Below, piece by piece: positions 61,501 to 64,000 of a stretch of DNA of 64,000 nucleotides. The position numbers were made by a program, and so were the translations under genes. This stretch comes from Euleptes europaea (taxonomy: Eukaryota; Chordata; Lepidosauria; Squamata; Sphaerodactylidae), in the NCBI RefSeq assembly GCF_029931775.1, contig NC_079324.1:61139268-61203267 (forward strand). Direction: 5' to 3'. Under the pieces are notes generated by a model that made no database searches, was not told the origin of the DNA, and worked only from the letters and a program-made list of their open reading frames with translations. Each line of letters starts with the position of its first letter. Within the stretch, counting starts at the first letter, position 1.

Positions 61501-62861
61501 CCACGGGCCTTATGTTTGACACCCCGGGTCTATGTTGTTCTCCATTTTATCCTCACAACAATCCTGTAAGGCAGGTGAGCTTGTGTGGTGCAGGGGTTAG
61601 AATAACAAAGGAGGATCTGGGAGACCCAGGTTCGAATCCCCACTCTGTCATAGAAGCTCGCTGGGTGAACCCTGAGCCAGTCCCACACTCTCAGTATCAC
61701 CTACCTCACAGGGTTGTTGTAAGGATAAAACAGAGGAGAGAAGAACGATGTAAGCTGCTTTGGGTCCCCAGAGGGGAGAAATGCAGCATATAAGCACTAA
61801 GTAAATAAACAGGTTATACTAAGGGTGTGTGAGATTGGTCCAGCAAACACTCTGGCAGAGGAGAGATTCAAACCTAGGCCCCCCCAGATAGTAGGATGGC
61901 ACTCTAGCCACTACACCACACCATTTCACCATGTAATGTAATGTTTCCTCTGTTAATGAGGCTGCTGTCTTAAGCGCGCTTACTTGGGAGTAAGTCCTAT
62001 TGTGCCCTGACCTGAATGGCCCTAGTTAACTCAGTCTTGTCAGATCTCAGAAGCTAAGCAGGGTCAGCCCTGGTTAGGACTTGGATAGCAGACCACCAAG
62101 GAAGTCCAGGATTGTTACACAGTGGCAGGCAATGGCATACCACATATGTACAGTATATCTCTTGACAATCCTATGGGGTCACCATAAGTCGGCTGTGACT
62201 TGACAGCACTTTACACACACATAAGTCCTATGCTGGCACTTTGCACACATACACACATGAGGGCAGGGGCCATGGCTCAGTGGCAGAGCCTCTGCTTGGC
62301 ATGCAGAAAGTCTCAGGTTCAATCCCCGGCATCTCCAGTTAAAGGGACTAGGCAAGCAGGTCATGTGAAAGACCTCTGCCTGAGACCCTGGAGAGCTGCT
62401 GCCGGTCTGAGTAGACAATACTGACTTTGATGGACCAAGGATCTGATTCAGTATAAGGCAGCTTCATGTGTTCAACTCAGTGGGACCTACTGTGAAATAT
62501 ATATGTGGGATCAATCTGCAAGGAAAATGAAGCCCGGTTTGATATTGGGCTATTGTAGCAAATGAGTTTCTAGCAGGAGAATGGCCAAGAGGGACTCCAG
62601 GTTAGAGCTCTATCAGACATGGCCCCTTACTACTTCTCTGTTATCGTAGTAAACACCTGAAGGAGTATGTTTCCATCAAAAATGGAAGCAGAACGTGCCT
62701 TACCCACATCTTGTCATTTTTCCACCAGCCTGCATACACTTTCTTATATTCTTTAGTGACGGGGTCAGGAAGGCTGTATGTCCCATAGCCATCCCTTCTC
62801 CCAAATTTCCAGTCCCCGCTGTAGATCGCCCCTGTGCGTTTCCACGTTTGGGTGCCTTTGC
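55485..62861 (-). CDS. MORN3: MORN repeat-containing protein 3, C-terminal four coding exons
   Basis: MORN3 is a small protein built of MORN repeats, reported mainly in testis and spermatid structures (family knowledge). Exons 62861-62704, 60608-60449, 57965-57781 and 55553-55485 join in consistent phase into about 190 residues. Six repeats are visible: GAIYSGDWKFGRRDGYG, VYAGWWKNDKMWGYG, YYEGEWNAGKRDGWG, IYEGQWSEDKPGGQG, RYEGSWKNGKKNGPG and LFEGFWVDDMPKCG. They are followed by MIDFGRDEAPAPTQYPIPK and the tail IELADPEGVLEEAVVSF, ending STEE and TGA. Human MORN3 is 240 residues, so about the first 50 lie off the right edge. The order ORAI1-MORN3 matches human 12q24.31. No disabling change is seen. 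Confidence 0.96.
56030..56515. mobile_element. tRNA-Ala-like SINE interrupted by a MIR/CORE-like SINE
   Basis: A minus Ala-like SINE starts GAACACATGAAGCTGCC at 56030, is broken at about 56048, and resumes at about 56337 (ATACTGAGTCAGACCC) to its head near 56510. The insert is a full-length plus MIR/CORE-like SINE. Confidence 0.87.
56049..56336 (+). mobile_element. MIR/CORE-like SINE (nested)
   Basis: The head is AGAGCCAGCATGGTGTACTGG in part (GCCAGCATGGTGTACTGG), with a tail AACCAACTCTTCTT. It shows this family was still active after the Ala-like copy had inserted. Confidence 0.87.
56516..57780. other. MORN3 intron, mostly unique
   Basis: No gene or clear repeat is recognised. Confidence 0.35.
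57781..57965 (-). CDS. MORN3: MORN3 coding exon (third in window)
   Basis: The exon encodes NENRYEGSWKNGKKNGPGKF, FYLDSGQLFEGFWVDDMPKC and GTMIDFGRDEAPAPTQYPIP with a final Lys. The acceptor is CGTTGCAG, the donor GTAATG, phase 1 in and phase 0 out. The KCGTMIDFGRDEAP block is diagnostic for MORN3. Confidence 0.97.
58150..58320 (+). mobile_element. L2-like LINE 3' tail
   Basis: It is near-identical in layout to 40190-40318: GTTTCCTGCCCTGAGCCTGG, then GGGCTAGAAATATAATAAA. Confidence 0.65.
58359..58747. mobile_element. DNA transposon with GGCCATTTATGC ends
   Basis: The ends GGCCATTTATGC and GCATAAATGGCC are perfect 12-base inverted repeats, flanked by TCA on both sides. The 389-base interior is non-coding. 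A 3-bp duplication suggests PIF/Harbinger, but the usual target is TWA, so the superfamily is unsure. Confidence 0.75.
59332..59541. mobile_element. hAT-type MITE with perfect 8-bp duplication
   Basis: The ends are TAGGGTTGCCAGGCCCC and GGAGGTTGGCAACCCTA. Both flanks are ACTGTAGA (59324-59331 and 59542-59549). This copy fixes the boundaries of the family, which has at least eight copies here. Confidence 0.93.
60088..60212. mobile_element. hAT-type MITE fragment (GGGTTGCCA family)
   Basis: Right portion only: CAGTCTGGAGATCAGTTGCC and the end AAGGTTAACAACCCTAA. Confidence 0.65.
60449..60608 (-). CDS. MORN3: MORN3 coding exon (second in window)
   Basis: The exon encodes GYGIKFYRDNEYYEGEWNAG, KRDGWGRMYYQDGSIYEGQ and WSEDKPGGQGLFRL. 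The acceptor is AATTTCAG, the donor GTAAGTG, phase 0 in and phase 1 out. It holds two MORN repeats with the YEGxW...GKxxGxG pattern. Confidence 0.95.
60657..61272 (-). mobile_element. Two MIR/CORE-like SINEs in tandem
   Basis: Minus copies at about 60657-61007 and 61008-61272. The first also has a local duplication of the TGGAGGAGTGGG..AACCCGGTTCTCCAG head segment, so three such segments occur in a row (about 60870, 60935 and 61185). Confidence 0.82.
61348..61527. mobile_element. hAT-type element (CAGGGGTGTCAAAC ends)
   Basis: The left end CAGGGGTGTCAAACTCA and right end TATGTTTGACACCCCGG are inverted repeats. The interior GGGCCGAATATGACATAAAT belongs to a widespread small hAT family. Flanking 8-mers GTAAGTGT and GTCTATGT are partly alike. 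Confidence 0.85.
61570..61812 (+). mobile_element. MIR-like SINE (nested)
   Basis: The head AGCTTGTGTGGTGCAGGGG, B box GGTTCGAATCCCC, core CACAGGGTTGTTGTAAGGAT and an L2-like tail. The same subfamily as 14988-15228. Confidence 0.8.
62015..62222 (+). mobile_element. 5S-rRNA-headed SINE with RTE-like tail, best copy
   Basis: CAGATCTCAGAAGCTAAGCA, GGGTCAGCCCTGGTTAGGAC and TTGGATAGCAGACCACCAAG reproduce the 5S rRNA internal promoter region in order. The tail GGGTCACCATAAGTCGGC then TGTGACTTGACAGCAC matches the LINE tail at 42957. It is a SINE, not a 5S gene, because of the tail and the divergence. Confidence 0.88.
62267..62476 (+). mobile_element. tRNA-Ala-like SINE
   Basis: Full-length plus copy with head GGGCCATGGCTCAGTGGC and 3' end AGGCAGCTTCATGTGTTC, only 230 bases from a MORN3 exon. 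Confidence 0.92.
62704..62861 (-). CDS. MORN3: MORN3 coding exon (first in window)
   Basis: The exon encodes GKGTQTWKRTGAIYSGDWKF, GRRDGYGTYSLPDPVTKEYK and KVYAGWWKNDKMW. The acceptor is CACTTCCAG, the donor GTAAGG, phase 1 in and phase 0 out. It holds one complete and parts of two further MORN repeats. Confidence 0.94.
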
Positions 62862-63214
62862 CTGGAAGTGGACCAAAATGCGGGAACTGCAATTAGAGTT
62901 GCAGGAATCAAGGAAATACAACAGGCCTTAAAATGAAAAACACAGACGCTCTGGGGTCCTGGCAAGAAGGTGACAGAAGTTCCAGCCGGCTAGGAGGAAA
63001 TCACGGGTTTCCCATTAATTTCTTTTGAAACCCTCCCAGGAAATCTGGCTGCTCCACCTAGTATGGAAGGCTGGGTAGAAGCTCGAGAGGCAGAAAGGGA
63101 GAAAAGCTGGAAATTTGGGCAGGACCAAGGGACGTGGGAGTAAAGGAAAGGGTGTTGCAGAGCAAGCGGAGTTGAAGTATAAGACAGAGCACGCCCAAGT
63201 GTAACGGGAAACTT

Positions 63215-63410
63215 CATAAGAACATATGAAAAGCCCTGCTAGATCAGACCAAGGCCCATCAAGTCCAGCAGACTGCTTACACAGTGGCCAACCAGGTGCC
63301 TCTAGGAAGCCCACAAACAACTGCAGCAGCATTGCCTGCCTGTGTTCCACAGCACCTAATATGATAGGCATGCTCATCTGATCCTGGAGAGAATAGGGAT
63401 GCATCATGAC
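63215..63410 (-). mobile_element. CR1-type LINE 3' end
   Basis: It starts CATAAGAACATATGAAAAGC then CCTGCTAGATCAGACCAAGG; 5' truncated. Confidence 0.87.
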
Positions 63411-63499
63411 TTCCAACCGTAAGAGCCATTTAAGAAGTGAATACATTGACAATCTGAGTTATCATGAGCCAAATGAGTTCATGGGGGATGTGTGTAAAG

Positions 63500-63665
63500 T
63501 GCCAGCAAGTCGCAGCCGATTTATGGTGAACCCAACAAGTGAGAAGCAGAGGTGATTTGCCATGGCCTTCCTCTGCAGAGTCTTCCTTGGAGGTCTCCCT
63601 TCCAAGTACTGACCCTGCTTAGCTTCCGAGATCTGACGAGATCAGGCTATATCACACTGCCTTCC
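63500..63665 (-). mobile_element. 5S-rRNA-headed SINE
   Basis: The minus strand contains CTCGTCAGATCTCGGAAGC and AGTACTTGGAAGGGAGACC (5S promoter), with the LINE-like tail at the left. Confidence 0.8.
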
Positions 63666-63856
63666 CTCCCTCATGGGGGATAGGGCCTAACAATAGCGTT
63701 TAGTCATGATTGCTCAGTGGAACCTCCATGTTCAGAGGCAATGTACTTTTGAAGATCAGGTGCAGGGTACATACAGTAGGCATGGGCCTTCAGACTGTGC
63801 TTATGGGCATCTTGGAGGCTGGTGGAAATACGACACACTGGGCTTCTCTCTGTGTC

Positions 63857-64000
63857 TAGGGTTGCCATCCTCCAGGTAGGGGCTGGAATTAAAACTGATT
63901 TCCAGACGACAAAGATCAATTCCTCTGGAGAGAATGGCTGCTTTGGAGGGTGGGCTTTATGGCATTATACCCCACTGAGGTTCCTTCCCGCCCCATACCC
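63857..64000. mobile_element. hAT-type MITE (GGGTTGCCA family), cut by window edge
   Basis: It starts TAGGGTTGCCATCCTCCAGG and belongs to the same subfamily as 5641-5862 (GGCATTATACCCC...). The right end is not in the window. Confidence 0.8.

Larger units (their letters stand above)
61300..61926 (-). mobile_element. Old MIR-like SINE carrying two later insertions
   Basis: Minus SINE pieces lie at about 61300-61347, 61528-61570 and 61815-61926 (head complement CTCTAGCCACTACACCACACC). A hAT element and a second, plus-strand MIR-like SINE sit inside it. Confidence 0.65.

Noticed and set aside
62015-62120. 5S rRNA gene candidate
   Set aside because: The 5S-like part is mutated and fused to a LINE-like tail; the same chimera occurs at four other sites.

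Overview
This window is vertebrate nuclear DNA, most likely from a squamate reptile (lizard or snake). The evidence is spliced host genes, CpG-island promoters, and a repeat load typical of squamates: Sauria-type SINEs, a tRNA-Ala-like SINE, MIR/CORE-like SINEs, a 5S-rRNA-headed SINE with an RTE-like tail, CR1 and L2-like LINE ends, and many small hAT-type elements. I cannot name the species.

Three conserved genes lie in the order KDM2B (minus) - ORAI1 (plus) - MORN3 (minus), the order known from human chromosome 12q24.31. KDM2B fills 24-30445. Seven coding exons can be placed with consensus splice sites and matching phases, from a short first exon (MEADKDPGRRL) to the exon carrying the JmjC HxD iron-binding motif. 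The remaining exons lie off the left edge. ORAI1 is complete in its coding part: exon 1 at 36770-36883, a 9.2-kb intron, and exon 2 at 46084-46653, giving 227 residues. It starts at the position of the short (beta) form of mammalian ORAI1. MORN3 is partial: its last four coding exons lie at 62861-55485, and the 5' exon(s) lie off the right edge.

Region by region: 118-29079 holds KDM2B introns with many SINE, CR1 and hAT copies. About 28.65-31.16 kb is the KDM2B CpG island, and 31.2-35.9 kb is repeat-filled intergenic DNA. About 36.3-37.2 kb is the ORAI1 CpG island, 36.9-46.1 kb the ORAI1 intron, 46.7-55.5 kb repeat-rich intergenic DNA, and 55.5-64 kb MORN3 with its introns.

The genes do not form a functional unit. 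KDM2B is a chromatin protein, ORAI1 is the pore of the store-operated calcium channel, and MORN3 is a MORN-repeat protein linked to sperm formation. Their proximity is old conserved synteny. The most unusual signals are non-coding. Three inverted pairs of hammerhead-ribozyme-like motifs occur at about 6.5, 14.8 and 25.7 kb. tRNA-Ala-like SINE multimers with an exact 139-bp period occur at two distant sites. A SINE ends about 40 bases before the ORAI1 exon 2 acceptor. There are also short upstream reading frames at both the KDM2B and ORAI1 starts, and several insertions dated relative to each other by nesting or intact target-site duplications.
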